Below are positions 25,067-32,262 of a stretch of DNA of 38,187 bases, in pieces. The position numbers and the translations under genes are program-made. Numbering within the stretch: the stretch's first letter is position 1; each line of letters opens with the position of its first letter. This stretch comes from a virus, in IMG/VR virus record IMGVR_UViG_3300025616_000019, positions 1-38,187 of that record; one strand, written 5' to 3'. The notes under the pieces are model-generated. The model was given only the letters and a program-made list of their open reading frames with translations. It searched no databases and was not told the DNA's origin.

Positions 25067-25391
25067 CTTGTACCTCAATCTTTCCTATTAATGGCATTGC
25101 TGAAGTTTTATCCCATTCTGTACTAAATTCAATTTTCCCAAATCTAGTGTCAATATAAGCATATAAATACTTATTCTTTTTAAACCTAAAGGGTTGTCCT
25201 GATGCAATTACTTCTACTGGTTGTGGTTTGATGCGGTATTGATATTCAACTGTTTCCCATTCAGGATTTGTATCTGCTGTCCATTCAGACCAATCCCATT
25301 CGCCATGACCAGTTTGGCATAACATTGATACTTCAATCTCTGCCCCATCAGCCCACGCTTTTATTTCTTTTGCCCATTTGTGTTGTTTCAT
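25059..25391 (-). CDS. WAKEIKAWADGAEIE-type phage hypothetical protein
   Basis: 110 residues from ATG 25,391 (AAAGGATTAGACAAA upstream; the earlier ATG at 25,436 lacks a good site). The N-terminus HKWAKEIKAWADGAEIEVS and the Trp-rich middle (GEWDWSEWTAD, NPEWETVEYQYRIKPQ) are a recurrent small phage protein type, with no known function. Likely a compact beta-sheet. Confidence 0.65.
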   Translation of the reverse strand: MKQHKWAKEIKAWADGAEIEVSMLCQTGHGEWDWSEWTADTNPEWETVEYQYRIKPQPVEVIASGQPFRFKKNKYLYAYIDTRFGKIEFSTEWDKTSAMPLIGKIEVQDD

Positions 25392-25452
25392 TTTGTCTAA
25401 TCCTTTATTATTTTCACGTGCCGTGAACATTCTCATTCGTTATACAAATTAG

Positions 25453-25626
25453 TTAGTGTTGAATAAAACCTGTTTTATTACAAGCTACGAATGTTGTCTT
25501 TAATACTTCACTATCTAGAAAAACTACATACTTTATCTAGCAAACATTGCTCACCCTATATGCCTCAAACCCAATGCTAGTAAGGCTTTCAAGCGTAGGC
25601 TCGTCAGATAAAGTGTGGACTATTAT
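25453..25626 (-). pseudogene. Possible decayed small gene with internal amber codon and no ATG
   Basis: After AGAGGGG at 25,632-25,638, one frame reads IIVHTLSDEPTLESLTSIGF-like protein sequence for 29 codons, then TAG (25,537-25,539), then continues for 23 more codons (KYVVFLDSEVLKTTFVACNK) to TAA at 25,453. The presumed start codons are ATA ATA. Both parts look coding and share the frame, so this is either a decayed gene or a gene with non-standard initiation and a read-through stop. Confidence 0.35.
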
Positions 25627-25704
25627 CTCTAACCCCTCTATTCATTATCTATAAATGTATCTATTAACTAGCATTTAAAGCCTTTAAGTACACATTTATA
25701 GCTA

Positions 25705-25896
25705 TTACCCACCATAGTAATCAATCAATACAAGCAATGCTTTCTTTACTTTCTTATCCTGTTTAACATCATCAGGGTGCGTAGATACAAATTTATTCTC
25801 TACTAAGTCTAAGCTTTGTTTAAGGTATCCAAGTACCACAGAGTCAAGTACGGTATACATTGGGTCGTTATCATCTAAATCTATACTGATTTTCAT
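25705..25896 (-). CDS. Small phage protein, paralogue of the gene at 26,236
   Basis: 63 residues starting after GGAGAAACGAA. MKISIDLDDNDPMYTVLDSV, a helix (VVLGYLKQSLDLVENK), then HPDDVKQDKKVKKALLVLID. It lines up along its length with the 65-residue gene at 26,236: MK(I/L)SI, VLDSVVL/LMDTIVL, LK, H-x-DD, DK-x-V-x-KAL, Y-(Y/F)-G. Function unknown. Confidence 0.65.
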   Translation of the reverse strand: MKISIDLDDNDPMYTVLDSVVLGYLKQSLDLVENKFVSTHPDDVKQDKKVKKALLVLIDYYGG

Positions 25897-26243
25897 TTCG
25901 TTTCTCCATTAGGGATTACTCGGTAGAACTTCACATACTTCCATTCCAAGTTGCCTGCCAATTCTTTGAATGACTTAGATGCCCATGTTTCAACTTCAAT
26001 CAATTCGTAGGGGCTAACAGGGCACTCAGGACTTTCATCGTGCTTCTTCCATTCGTAATGCTCGCCTGTCGGACCGTTCTGACCTATCACATCTATGCGC
26101 CCCTCGTCCCAATCGGGGTCAGGGTCACGTTCGGTTGGTTCTTTCTTGCGAAAGATTAAATCAAATCTATCCTCAGCTTCTTTAGAGAATACGCCTTTAG
26201 TTTGTATCTTATCCCCTGTGATTTCATTGCGGTTCTTAATCAT
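25893..26243 (-). CDS. Hypothetical protein between two paralogues
   Basis: 116 residues from ATG 26,243 (the ORF could use GTG one codon earlier). Charged N-terminus, an Asp/Glu/Pro-rich middle (EPTERDPDPDWDEGRIDV) and a C-terminal part with WKYVKFYRVIPNGETK. No family recognised. It overlaps both neighbours by a few bases, so all three are coupled. Confidence 0.55.
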   Translation of the reverse strand: MIKNRNEITGDKIQTKGVFSKEAEDRFDLIFRKKEPTERDPDPDWDEGRIDVIGQNGPTGEHYEWKKHDESPECPVSPYELIEVETWASKSFKELAGNLEWKYVKFYRVIPNGETK

Positions 26244-26433
26244 CACTTACTCCAAAGTATTTAATGAGTATGCCCAATGCTTTAATTACTTCCTTATCTG
26301 ACTCAGCATCGTCAGCATGTCTTGAACTCCATTTGTGCATATCGTCACGTGTGCTTTTTAGGTGTGCTAACACGATAGTATCCATCAACTCATACACCGC
26401 GCCATCATCATCAAACTCTATACTTAATTTCAT
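26236..26433 (-). CDS. Small phage protein, paralogue of the gene at 25,705
   Basis: 65 residues after AAGGAGTTACTAGC. MKLSIEFDDDGAVYELMDTI, then HADDAESDKEVIKALGILI and KYFG. The two paralogues differ at most positions but keep hydrophobic spacing and the HxDD and DKxVxKAL motifs. Possibly an acidic helical regulator; no function known. Confidence 0.65.
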   Translation of the reverse strand: MKLSIEFDDDGAVYELMDTIVLAHLKSTRDDMHKWSSRHADDAESDKEVIKALGILIKYFGVSDD

Positions 26434-26774
26434 GCTAGTAACTCCTTATAAATTCTCCCAGTTTTGGGAGCTATGTTTGTGTAACCCATACGAAACGCTA
26501 ATTTAAAATCATCTGCTAATCCTTCGGGTAGGATAATAGGGTCAGTCATATCACCTGCATCATCAGGTTCGATATCGTAGATTGAGTAGTATGTAGCTTT
26601 ACCTGACCCATACTTGAATATCCGCTTATCCCTTGCTAGTGCCGCTAATCCTAACTGCACGTTAGACCTAGAGAAGCCTTGACGGATTAAGCTAACCGAT
26701 GTTCTGTTAGCAAGTCTTATCTCCCCTACTAATTGTTCACGCACCGCCATTATCTCAGGGGTTACATAAGCCAT
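26430..26774 (-). CDS. Possible winged-helix regulator
   Basis: 114 residues, start with AGGAGCATATGT. Residues 3-60 resemble a winged helix: helix REQLVGEIRLANRTS, helix VSLIRQGFSRSNVQLGLAAL, and the wing ARDKRIFKYGSGKATYYSI. The C-terminal 45 residues (GLADDFKLAFRMGY) are unknown. DNA-binding is inferred from the pattern only. Confidence 0.5.
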   Translation of the reverse strand: MAYVTPEIMAVREQLVGEIRLANRTSVSLIRQGFSRSNVQLGLAALARDKRIFKYGSGKATYYSIYDIEPDDAGDMTDPIILPEGLADDFKLAFRMGYTNIAPKTGRIYKELLA

Positions 26775-26932
26775 ACATATGCTCCTATGCTTATCAGCAG
26801 TACTAGATAGGCTACTTCTAGTTTACTATTCCGTTTAATACGTTCGTCTGCGAAAGCTACGCTTGCGTACCTATCTTTACGTTGGAATTTAATATTGCGT
26901 TCGTCCCATTGCTCACGGTATTTGTTTTGCAT
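26762..26932 (-). CDS. Tail-anchored small membrane protein
   Basis: 56 residues from ATG 26,932 (GGAGAACTAAA). Basic, charged N-terminal 38 residues (KYREQWDERNIKFQRKDRY) and a C-terminal hydrophobic helix (VAYLVLLISIGAYVWLM) reaching the last residue. The topology is that of a tail-anchored protein with a cytoplasmic head. Function unknown. Confidence 0.6.
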   Translation of the reverse strand: MQNKYREQWDERNIKFQRKDRYASVAFADERIKRNSKLEVAYLVLLISIGAYVWLM

Positions 26933-26987
26933 TTTAGTTCTCCGAAAATTAAGCACTCGTTCTTTGCGAGGCGTGTTGATAATAATA

Positions 26988-28175
26988 TCACAAAGTTAAT
27001 TCTTTTACATTAATTGTTGTACCTACTGGAATGTTAGGTGTAGGTTTGTTATTGACTACCAACCATAGCACTGGAATACCATCCCAATTACCCACATCAG
27101 CAGAATAAAACTCACCATCTGTAATAACCACCGCGCATACATAATCATCACGTTTCTCCTCCTTATCTATCCACTCAGTAATACAAGATGGGCTAGTACC
27201 CCCACCACCAATAGGCTTAACAGCGTTAGCTAGTGTGTCCATAGCACCGCGCTCAAAACTATCCACGCCTACTACCTTACTACCCCACCATGCGATGTCC
27301 AAGCCACTAGGGTTAATCTCATTACATAGGTGTTGCATATGCCCTAAGAACACAGACAGCGTTGTGTCACCGATAGACCCTGACGTATCGCCTGCAATAA
27401 GAACTCTGCCTATGGCTTCGCTATATGGCGCTGGGATATACAAATCATATGCTACATAAGTACGGTGTGGTCTACGCCATGTTTGTTTGTCAGCCCCACA
27501 ACATACAGTCTTAACAAACTCTGACACGTAGCTACGCCAATCAACTTCGGGTACTAGCATCTCTGTAATGGTACGTGGCATATTAGCCCCGATGTTCCCT
27601 GCCAATGTAGCTTGACGCAAGGCATTGTCTACCTGTACTTCAATCTCCTTAGCATCAGCTTCACTAATACTCTCGGCTTCTTCCCAATCATGTTGGTCGT
27701 GTCCTTGCTCAGGCGAGTCCTTAGCTTCTTTCATCAAGTCATCAAACACAGCCTTAACATTCCATACATCAGGGTCAGCGTACTTAGGCATATAGATACC
27801 GCCCTCAACGAACTTAAGCCCTTGCTTGCCGTATAGGTACTGGGTGTTAATGACTGCATCGCAAGCGATGTTTGCAAGCATTGGGTTTAACTTCCATAAA
27901 CTCTGCCATACGAACAGATGTCTAAACATCTTATGGAAGTTCTCATGTAGTACGATAAACAATACCTGTGGTAGCACTAAGTCCTCAATGAATGTACGGC
28001 TATATATCTCATTCAGTCCATCAGTCGCGGCTGTCTTGCATTCATGGTCGTCATCTACAATCGCAGTAGTACCCATCATGACAATACCTGCCATCCACTT
28101 CCAATCAGGGCTGTTCATGATACTAACCTTGACCTTGCTAATCATCTGTTCTGCATTTAGTCCATCTGTTCTCAT
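26988..28175 (-). CDS. Metallopeptidase-like domain plus VWA domain protein (DUF2201-type)
   Basis: 395 residues. The N-terminal part has HENFHKMFRH (H77-E78-x-x-H81) and NIACDAVIN with D106, matching the zinc-binding core of the DUF2201 putative metallopeptidase. The C-terminal part is a von Willebrand A-like domain with a metal-ion-dependent adhesion site: DTSGS at 263-267, GGGGTSP at 323-329, and VVITDGEF with D353. This architecture is the partner protein of MoxR-family AAA+ ATPases (CobT-, ViaA-like). The matching ATPase is encoded at 29,664. Start after TTGGAGTATTTAAA. Confidence 0.85.
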   Translation of the reverse strand: MRTDGLNAEQMISKVKVSIMNSPDWKWMAGIVMMGTTAIVDDDHECKTAATDGLNEIYSRTFIEDLVLPQVLFIVLHENFHKMFRHLFVWQSLWKLNPMLANIACDAVINTQYLYGKQGLKFVEGGIYMPKYADPDVWNVKAVFDDLMKEAKDSPEQGHDQHDWEEAESISEADAKEIEVQVDNALRQATLAGNIGANMPRTITEMLVPEVDWRSYVSEFVKTVCCGADKQTWRRPHRTYVAYDLYIPAPYSEAIGRVLIAGDTSGSIGDTTLSVFLGHMQHLCNEINPSGLDIAWWGSKVVGVDSFERGAMDTLANAVKPIGGGGTSPSCITEWIDKEEKRDDYVCAVVITDGEFYSADVGNWDGIPVLWLVVNNKPTPNIPVGTTINVKELTL

Positions 28176-28408
28176 TTTAAATACTCCAATCCATTAGCTG
28201 TTAAATGATAGCGCCATGCCCCATTTACATCTGTCGTGTACGCAGGGTTTGTGCCATGAATTCCTACTAGATACCCTTTCCGCGCCATGTAGCCAAAGTC
28301 AATCTTGCCATTAAGCCCTGCTTGTTGTACTTCACGCCATGTCACATCATCACGAGTACCAAATCGTATTAACCATTCGGTAAGATGCTCTTTAATATAC
28401 TCTTTCAT
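28172..28408 (-). CDS. Small cassette protein, paralogue 3 (HGT/LEYLK family)
   Basis: 78 residues: LTEWLIRFGTRDDVTWREVQ, a variable middle, then the ending YHLTANGLEYLK. It shares the frame L-x-E-(W/M)-L-(V/I)-(K/R)-x-GT, an E-(V/I) helix and the L-T-x-x-(G/A)-(L/V)-x-YLK ending with the genes at 28,405 and 29,464. The fold may be a winged helix. The final LEYLK codons (TTGGAGTATTTAAAATGA) are also the next gene's ribosome site. Confidence 0.65.
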   Translation of the reverse strand: MKEYIKEHLTEWLIRFGTRDDVTWREVQQAGLNGKIDFGYMARKGYLVGIHGTNPAYTTDVNGAWRYHLTANGLEYLK

Positions 28409-28617
28409 TTTAAATACTCCAATGCTTTATCGGTCAATCGAAACTGTAAGTGTGTAAGCACACTGCTATCTTTACGCTCTATGTACTTATGGTGTTCGTT
28501 ATGCTGTATGAGTACATAGTCTTGTATCTCATGCCAATCAACCCACTCAGTTCCATGCTTAACTAACATCTCAGTAAGCACAGCTTTATGGCTAGCAACA
28601 CGGTCAAAGTCTTCCAT
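28405..28617 (-). CDS. Small cassette protein, paralogue 2
   Basis: 70 residues: VLTEMLVKHGTEWVDWHEIQ, a middle part with DYVLIQHNEHHKYIERKD, and the ending FRLTDKALEYLK. Same family as the genes at 28,172 and 29,464. Start has no clear ribosome site; it lies one base after the DUF3150 stop and probably depends on coupling. Function unknown. Confidence 0.65.
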   Translation of the reverse strand: MEDFDRVASHKAVLTEMLVKHGTEWVDWHEIQDYVLIQHNEHHKYIERKDSSVLTHLQFRLTDKALEYLK

Positions 28618-28618
28618 A

Positions 28619-29464
28619 TCAAAACCAATCGGCGATTACGCCATCTACTTTAAGTTTGACTTCATCACGTGCACCATCACGCCTAATCTCGCTAGCATCA
28701 ACGCCTAGTAATGCTGACTCTAACCCTGCACGTGCCTTCTCTAGCTTAGGGTCGTTAGTAACATTTAAGCGCTTGAGCATATCGCATAGGTCAACAGCAT
28801 TGTCCACCATTGTATCACGGAATATCCTAGCCTTGCCATCGTCATCATAACCAAGCCTGTCACTCATATGTTTAAGCGTGTCATGCAAGCGTGTCCATAA
28901 GTCTTGATTAACACTTGCCACTCGTTCGTTGAACATGGCTTCATACTCTTTCTTCATGTCATCAACAATCTCATTGGTCGCATCAATCCTAAAGTCACCC
29001 GTAGTAGGCAATGGTAGAAAGGTAACCTTAAACCTAAACTTATCCTTGATGTCATTGACTGATGGGAACTCATTACGGTCAAACAATGCGCCTAACTGAA
29101 ATGCCTGTGCGCTAATCAAGTTAGGGTAATCACGTAGGAACTCAGTAACAAGCGTTACAAACGTGACTTCACATTCATTAACCCATTGTTTTAACTCAAA
29201 GAATTGAGCCATAGGGGTTAGGCGTTGTCCGCTATTAGACCAAGGCAATGTCATCTCATAAAATTCATTACGCTTGATAGCAACAAAGTCAGTAACCTTT
29301 TTAAGGTTGTTCATGCCTGCTAGTAGGTTCTTATTAACGCGAGCCGCATCATCGCTGTGCGCTCCCTTACTTAGCTTAACTTCTTTAGACGCAACCTTAT
29401 CTAGCTTACGTGCCGCCCATGTTGATATGTTTAATTCTACTAATACTGCATTCATTGTAGTCAT
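28619..29464 (-). CDS. DUF3150-like protein of the AAA+/VWA cassette
   Basis: 281 residues; start after AAGGAG overlapping the previous stop by one base. Features are the N-terminal ELNISTWAARKLDK, the spacing VNKNLLAGMNNLKKVTDF, TLPWSNSGQRLTP, and a helical, charged remainder. This pattern fits the DUF3150 family of phages and mobile elements, which lies between a MoxR-like ATPase and a VWA/metallopeptidase gene in such cassettes. No catalytic motif is visible, so it may be a substrate adaptor or structural partner. Confidence 0.65.
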   Translation of the reverse strand: MTTMNAVLVELNISTWAARKLDKVASKEVKLSKGAHSDDAARVNKNLLAGMNNLKKVTDFVAIKRNEFYEMTLPWSNSGQRLTPMAQFFELKQWVNECEVTFVTLVTEFLRDYPNLISAQAFQLGALFDRNEFPSVNDIKDKFRFKVTFLPLPTTGDFRIDATNEIVDDMKKEYEAMFNERVASVNQDLWTRLHDTLKHMSDRLGYDDDGKARIFRDTMVDNAVDLCDMLKRLNVTNDPKLEKARAGLESALLGVDASEIRRDGARDEVKLKVDGVIADWF

Positions 29465-29664
29465 TATCTTTTCTCCTTAAGGTATGTAACACCTTTTTGT
29501 GTTAGTAAGTAAATCCCGTCATCTGTTGCTATCAAATCTAATCGCTGTGCCTTGAACCATGTTGCATCGTCAACTATCATATTAATTTCATTCCCTTTAA
29601 CTTTGCTAGTGCCGTGCTTAACTAGCCACTCCATTAGAAATGGTATCATCAGTCCTCTGCTCAT
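29464..29664 (-). CDS. Small cassette protein, paralogue 1
   Basis: 66 residues: FLMEWLVKHGTSKVKGNEI, NMIVDDATWFKAQRLDLIAT, and the end YLLTQKGVTYLKEKR. It shares the EWLVKHGT and LT-x-x-G-(L/V)-x-YLK signatures with the two small genes at 28,172 and 28,405 but is placed directly after the ATPase. It overlaps the ATPase stop by one base. Confidence 0.65.
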   Translation of the reverse strand: MSRGLMIPFLMEWLVKHGTSKVKGNEINMIVDDATWFKAQRLDLIATDDGIYLLTQKGVTYLKEKR

Positions 29665-30764
29665 TACAAAATCCAGCTATTTTCTATTGCGAAGGCTCGC
29701 ACCTGTTGGTTCTTAAGCGCGATGTTCTTAATCTTCTCAGTAGATGTGACTGTCTTTATCCACGTGCTAGTTACTTCTTTAGGTAATCGTAGGAAGTAAG
29801 TCGCAAACGCATCCATGTTGCTCGCATCTATGTACTGCAATGACTTGAACGTAATCATTAGCTGAGCAGGCGCACTCTTAGGCACACGCGCATTACTAGG
29901 GTTAGTCACAATGTCATCCAGTGCAGGCAGGTCGTAGCCCATCGCAAACATAGCGCTCATGTCTAACGCTGCTTTCATGCCTACTGTACCAATCAATGCT
30001 TTAGTCAGTAACGCCTCACCCGTTACATCCATGTTGCGTGTTTGATGTGATGCCTTCTCCAACGTACGCATACAAACGTATGCCATGTTGTTATGCTGTG
30101 GGTGGTAGATGTAATGAAAAATACCTTGCCCATCTTTGTGCATACGTGCATCAAACTCCGTGTCCTTGTATGAATGGAATATCGCAGGATTTTGCTTAGC
30201 CCATGTCACAACAAGTTCATGTACGTCATTGTTGATAGCCCAATCTATCCACTCATCTTGAGTAGACTTACGCATAGGTATTCTAGTAACGCGACTATTT
30301 GTATGCCCATTAGTTCTATCCCCTACGCCATCTGTCTGAAAGTTGGTCGTACCAAAAACGATACTACCTTGTGGTAACTTGTAGTCACCAACCATCTGCT
30401 CAAGCATTAGGCGGTTCATCATTAGCTTCACGTAGTCAGAACCCTTGAACACCTCATCAAGCATGATAACTTTAGGCTTCTTGTCGTCAGTACCTAGCCA
30501 TATCTCGTTGATGAATGCTTTGGTCACTTGTCTTTCATGGTCAGGCATTGATAGCGCGATGTCAGGTATGTCCTTTAATGGCACGTCAATATAGATGTAG
30601 TCATAAGCATCACCCATTTGTTTTTTCAACGTACCAAGAATGGCACTCTTACCAATTCCGGGTTCTCCCTCAACGACATAGGTTACCTTTGTACCATTAG
30701 CCTTGATTAATAAAGCAGCTTCCGTGTGGTTCACGGCAAAGCTGTATGCGTTTGTTGTACTCAT
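29664..30764 (-). CDS. MoxR-like AAA+ ATPase (CobS-like)
   Basis: 366 residues from ATG 30,764 (AAAGGAGAACAAAA; an earlier in-frame ATG lies upstream). Walker A GEPGIGKS (33-40), Walker B VIMLDEV (D103, E104), sensor 1 FGTTN (138-141 region) and a conserved Arg in NSRVTRI (R158) are all in place. It is a MoxR-family AAA+ ATPase that should remodel a partner in an ATP-dependent way; the VWA protein at 26,988 is the expected partner, with the DUF3150-like protein between them. Role in the phage is unknown. Confidence 0.85.
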   Translation of the reverse strand: MSTTNAYSFAVNHTEAALLIKANGTKVTYVVEGEPGIGKSAILGTLKKQMGDAYDYIYIDVPLKDIPDIALSMPDHERQVTKAFINEIWLGTDDKKPKVIMLDEVFKGSDYVKLMMNRLMLEQMVGDYKLPQGSIVFGTTNFQTDGVGDRTNGHTNSRVTRIPMRKSTQDEWIDWAINNDVHELVVTWAKQNPAIFHSYKDTEFDARMHKDGQGIFHYIYHPQHNNMAYVCMRTLEKASHQTRNMDVTGEALLTKALIGTVGMKAALDMSAMFAMGYDLPALDDIVTNPSNARVPKSAPAQLMITFKSLQYIDASNMDAFATYFLRLPKEVTSTWIKTVTSTEKIKNIALKNQQVRAFAIENSWIL

Positions 30765-30931
30765 TTTTGTTCTCCTTTGCCTTGTGTTTTCATCCACTTA
30801 ATGCATGCTAATGCTTCTGCTTTGGTATCAAACGTGTTGTTACCTTTTGCGTCATACCCATAATCGCCATCTTCATCTACAACTGAATAAGCAGTAATCT
30901 TAACTTCTTCAATAACGTACTTAACTGTCAT
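30761..30931 (-). CDS. Small hypothetical protein before the AAA+ gene
   Basis: 56 residues after AGGAGAACGAC. MTVKYVIEEVKITAYSVVDE, a Tyr/Gly-Asp turn, then TKAEALACIKWMKTQGK. Stop overlaps the ATPase start. Possibly a small alpha/beta unit; unknown. Confidence 0.6.
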   Translation of the reverse strand: MTVKYVIEEVKITAYSVVDEDGDYGYDAKGNNTFDTKAEALACIKWMKTQGKGEQK

Positions 30932-30940
30932 GTCGTTCTC

Positions 30941-31027
30941 CTATATCAAACTAAATAATAAATAAGTTAAGCCCCATACTACGGCTAGTACTACCCATGC
31001 AATTACTAACATCTTTATGTTGTTCAT
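30941..31027 (-). CDS. 28-residue membrane peptide
   Basis: ATG 31,027 after GGGGAATAGATA. Almost entirely one hydrophobic helix (KMLVIAWVVLAVVWGLTYLL), ending in FSLI. Too short to judge by sequence alone; supported by ribosome site and overlap with the upstream stop. Confidence 0.4.
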   Translation of the reverse strand: MNNIKMLVIAWVVLAVVWGLTYLLFSLI

Positions 31028-31179
31028 TATCTATTCCCCGTTTCAATGTTTAGGTCTAGCCTGTCGCTTAGATTAGTATCCAATTCAAATGGGTATATCT
31101 CCCCATCCATCCAAACAAATACAGGCATCTCTTTATGCTCAATCGCTTGTAGCTCTGCTATCAATTCAGCTATTGTCAT
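31027..31179 (-). CDS. 50-residue MTIAELIAELQ-type phage protein
   Basis: MTIAELIAELQAIEHKEMPV, then FVWMDGEIYPFEL. This is a frequent small-phage-protein shape: a short helix and a VFV-x-DGE hairpin. Start with AAGGAGATGCAAC. Unknown function. Confidence 0.6.
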   Translation of the reverse strand: MTIAELIAELQAIEHKEMPVFVWMDGEIYPFELDTNLSDRLDLNIETGNR

Positions 31180-31426
31180 GTTGCATCTCCTTGTTAATTT
31201 TACTCATCAGACCTAAGTCAATCCAACATGAGGTGTCTACCTCATCACCGAACACCACGTAGGCACTAGCTTTATATCGCCCATTGTCTGTGAACTCACC
31301 ACCGAATACATTGATGTCAAACGTAATGCCCCTGTGCGTGATAGCTGACCACGTATCTTCTACGTGCCTGTCCTCATTCCATAGGCGCAAAGCCTCACGC
31401 TTTAGTACGTAATCTAATTCATTCAT
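31166..31426 (-). CDS. Hypothetical phage protein
   Basis: 86 residues, starting after the AAGGAGTTAGCAAA site. N-terminal helix (LKREALRLWNEDRHVEDTW), then alternating strands (GITFDINVFGGEF, YKASAYVVFGDEV) and an acidic end. Overlaps the next start by 14 bases. Unknown. Confidence 0.55.
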   Translation of the reverse strand: MNELDYVLKREALRLWNEDRHVEDTWSAITHRGITFDINVFGGEFTDNGRYKASAYVVFGDEVDTSCWIDLGLMSKINKEMQHDNS

Positions 31427-31560
31427 TTTGCTAACTCCTTTTTAACTTCAATCGTATAAAAGTCTTCATCACATTTTTTGCAGTAGTGTGCATATCCCTC
31501 CGTTACTATTTTGCCTTGTAGTAACTTTGTGCCACACTTAGGGCATTTATATTCAGTCAT
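31423..31560 (-). CDS. 45-residue zinc-ribbon protein
   Basis: Two CxxC pairs: YKCPKCG (C6, C9) and YCKKCDED (C27, C30), separated by a KIVTEGYAH hairpin. A classic short zinc ribbon; expected nucleic-acid or protein binding. The ending KELAK and the AAGGAGTTAGCAAAATG ribosome site are shared with the gene starting at 31,724. Confidence 0.7.
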   Translation of the reverse strand: MTEYKCPKCGTKLLQGKIVTEGYAHYCKKCDEDFYTIEVKKELAK

Positions 31561-31724
31561 TTTGCTAACTCCTTTCTATAGTGTTTAATAATCGCATCTG
31601 CAAATGCCTGTAACTCATCACTGCTAAAGATGTATTCTCTGTAATTATCAATTGGATAATCGTCAAAAGTTTCTGTGTCTAGTGCTGTCTTAACAGCAAT
31701 ACGTTTAATCGTCTTGATGTTCAT
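31557..31724 (-). CDS. 55-residue hypothetical protein
   Basis: MNIKTIKRIAVKTALDTETF, then DELQAFADAIIKHYRKELAK, a helical ending of unknown family. Start after AAAAGGAGATAACC. Its last codons double as the ribosome site for the zinc-ribbon gene. Confidence 0.55.
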   Translation of the reverse strand: MNIKTIKRIAVKTALDTETFDDYPIDNYREYIFSSDELQAFADAIIKHYRKELAK

Positions 31725-31866
31725 GGTTATCTCCTTTTACGTAATCAAGTTTCATGCGTAGGCAATCTTTGTACCCACCATAAAACATTACTCGGTATCC
31801 GTTGCGCACTTCACTACCTTTGCACACAATCGGGTTATTAAATCTGTCTAGCTGAAGCGTATACAT
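31705..31866 (-). CDS. 53-residue hypothetical protein
   Basis: Beta-like, MYTLQLDRFNNPIVCKGSEV, then GYRVMFYGGYKDCLRM and an acidic ending (GDNHEHQDD). It follows the preceding stop with one base shared (TGATG) and overlaps the next gene by 20 bases. Unknown. Confidence 0.5.
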   Translation of the reverse strand: MYTLQLDRFNNPIVCKGSEVRNGYRVMFYGGYKDCLRMKLDYVKGDNHEHQDD

Positions 31867-32042
31867 CACTCGTTCTCCTCAATTTCAACACAATCGGCTA
31901 CCCAAACACGGTTACTAAATATTGCATACGCTTCATCAGCGCTCAATGCTTGCCATGCTTTCTCGTTGGCTTGTGATTGGTTCTCTGCCTCTACTTCTAT
32001 TTCAAAGTCGGGAACAGCTATGTTTACTTGGTACTTTTTCAT
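31866..32042 (-). CDS. 58-residue acidic hypothetical protein
   Basis: MKKYQVNIAVPDFEIEVEAE, then the helix QSQANEKAWQALSADEAYAI, ending NRVWVADCVEIEE. Start after AAGGAGAATGTA, directly downstream of a copy of the AGCCGA palindrome. The beta-helix-beta shape recurs in small phage proteins; unknown function. Confidence 0.55.
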   Translation of the reverse strand: MKKYQVNIAVPDFEIEVEAENQSQANEKAWQALSADEAYAIFSNRVWVADCVEIEENE

Positions 32043-32056
32043 TACATTCTCCTTGT

Positions 32057-32082
32057 GCCAAGCCGATATATGTCGGCTAGGC
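32057..32082. promoter_or_regulatory. AGCCGA-N6-TCGGCT palindrome, copy 1
   Basis: AGCCGA (32,061-32,066), TATATG, TCGGCT (32,073-32,078); with flanks the arms extend to 10 bases with one mismatch. It lies between the stop at 32,086 and the ribosome site of the gene starting at 32,042. No U-tract, so it is not an intrinsic terminator at this place. Confidence 0.75.
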
Positions 32083-32085
32083 GTG

Positions 32086-32262
32086 TTACCACAAAAGCAT
32101 ATCTAAATCACGTTGATGAGATGGCAATACATCAACATCTCTGTGCTCAAAACATGCGTGTATATACTCCTTTACCCAATTATTCAACATCATGTGTGTA
32201 TCTACTACGGGCGTTACCCGTCTGTTCCAACGAGGTTGTCGTTTATGCTTGAGTGTCGTCAT
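32086..32262 (-). CDS. Small hypothetical protein
   Basis: 58 residues from ATG 32,262 (GAGGGG seven bases upstream; the ATG at 32,268 is too close to it). Basic start (LKHKRQPRWNRRV) and the ending VDVLPSHQRDLDMLLW. Overlaps the previous gene's end by 20 bases. Unknown. Confidence 0.45.
   Translation of the reverse strand: MTTLKHKRQPRWNRRVTPVVDTHMMLNNWVKEYIHACFEHRDVDVLPSHQRDLDMLLW

Noticed and set aside
26988-30764. True cobaltochelatase (CobS/CobT) pathway
   Set aside because: The ATPase/VWA pair resembles CobS/CobT in family only; no CobN or cobalamin gene is present.
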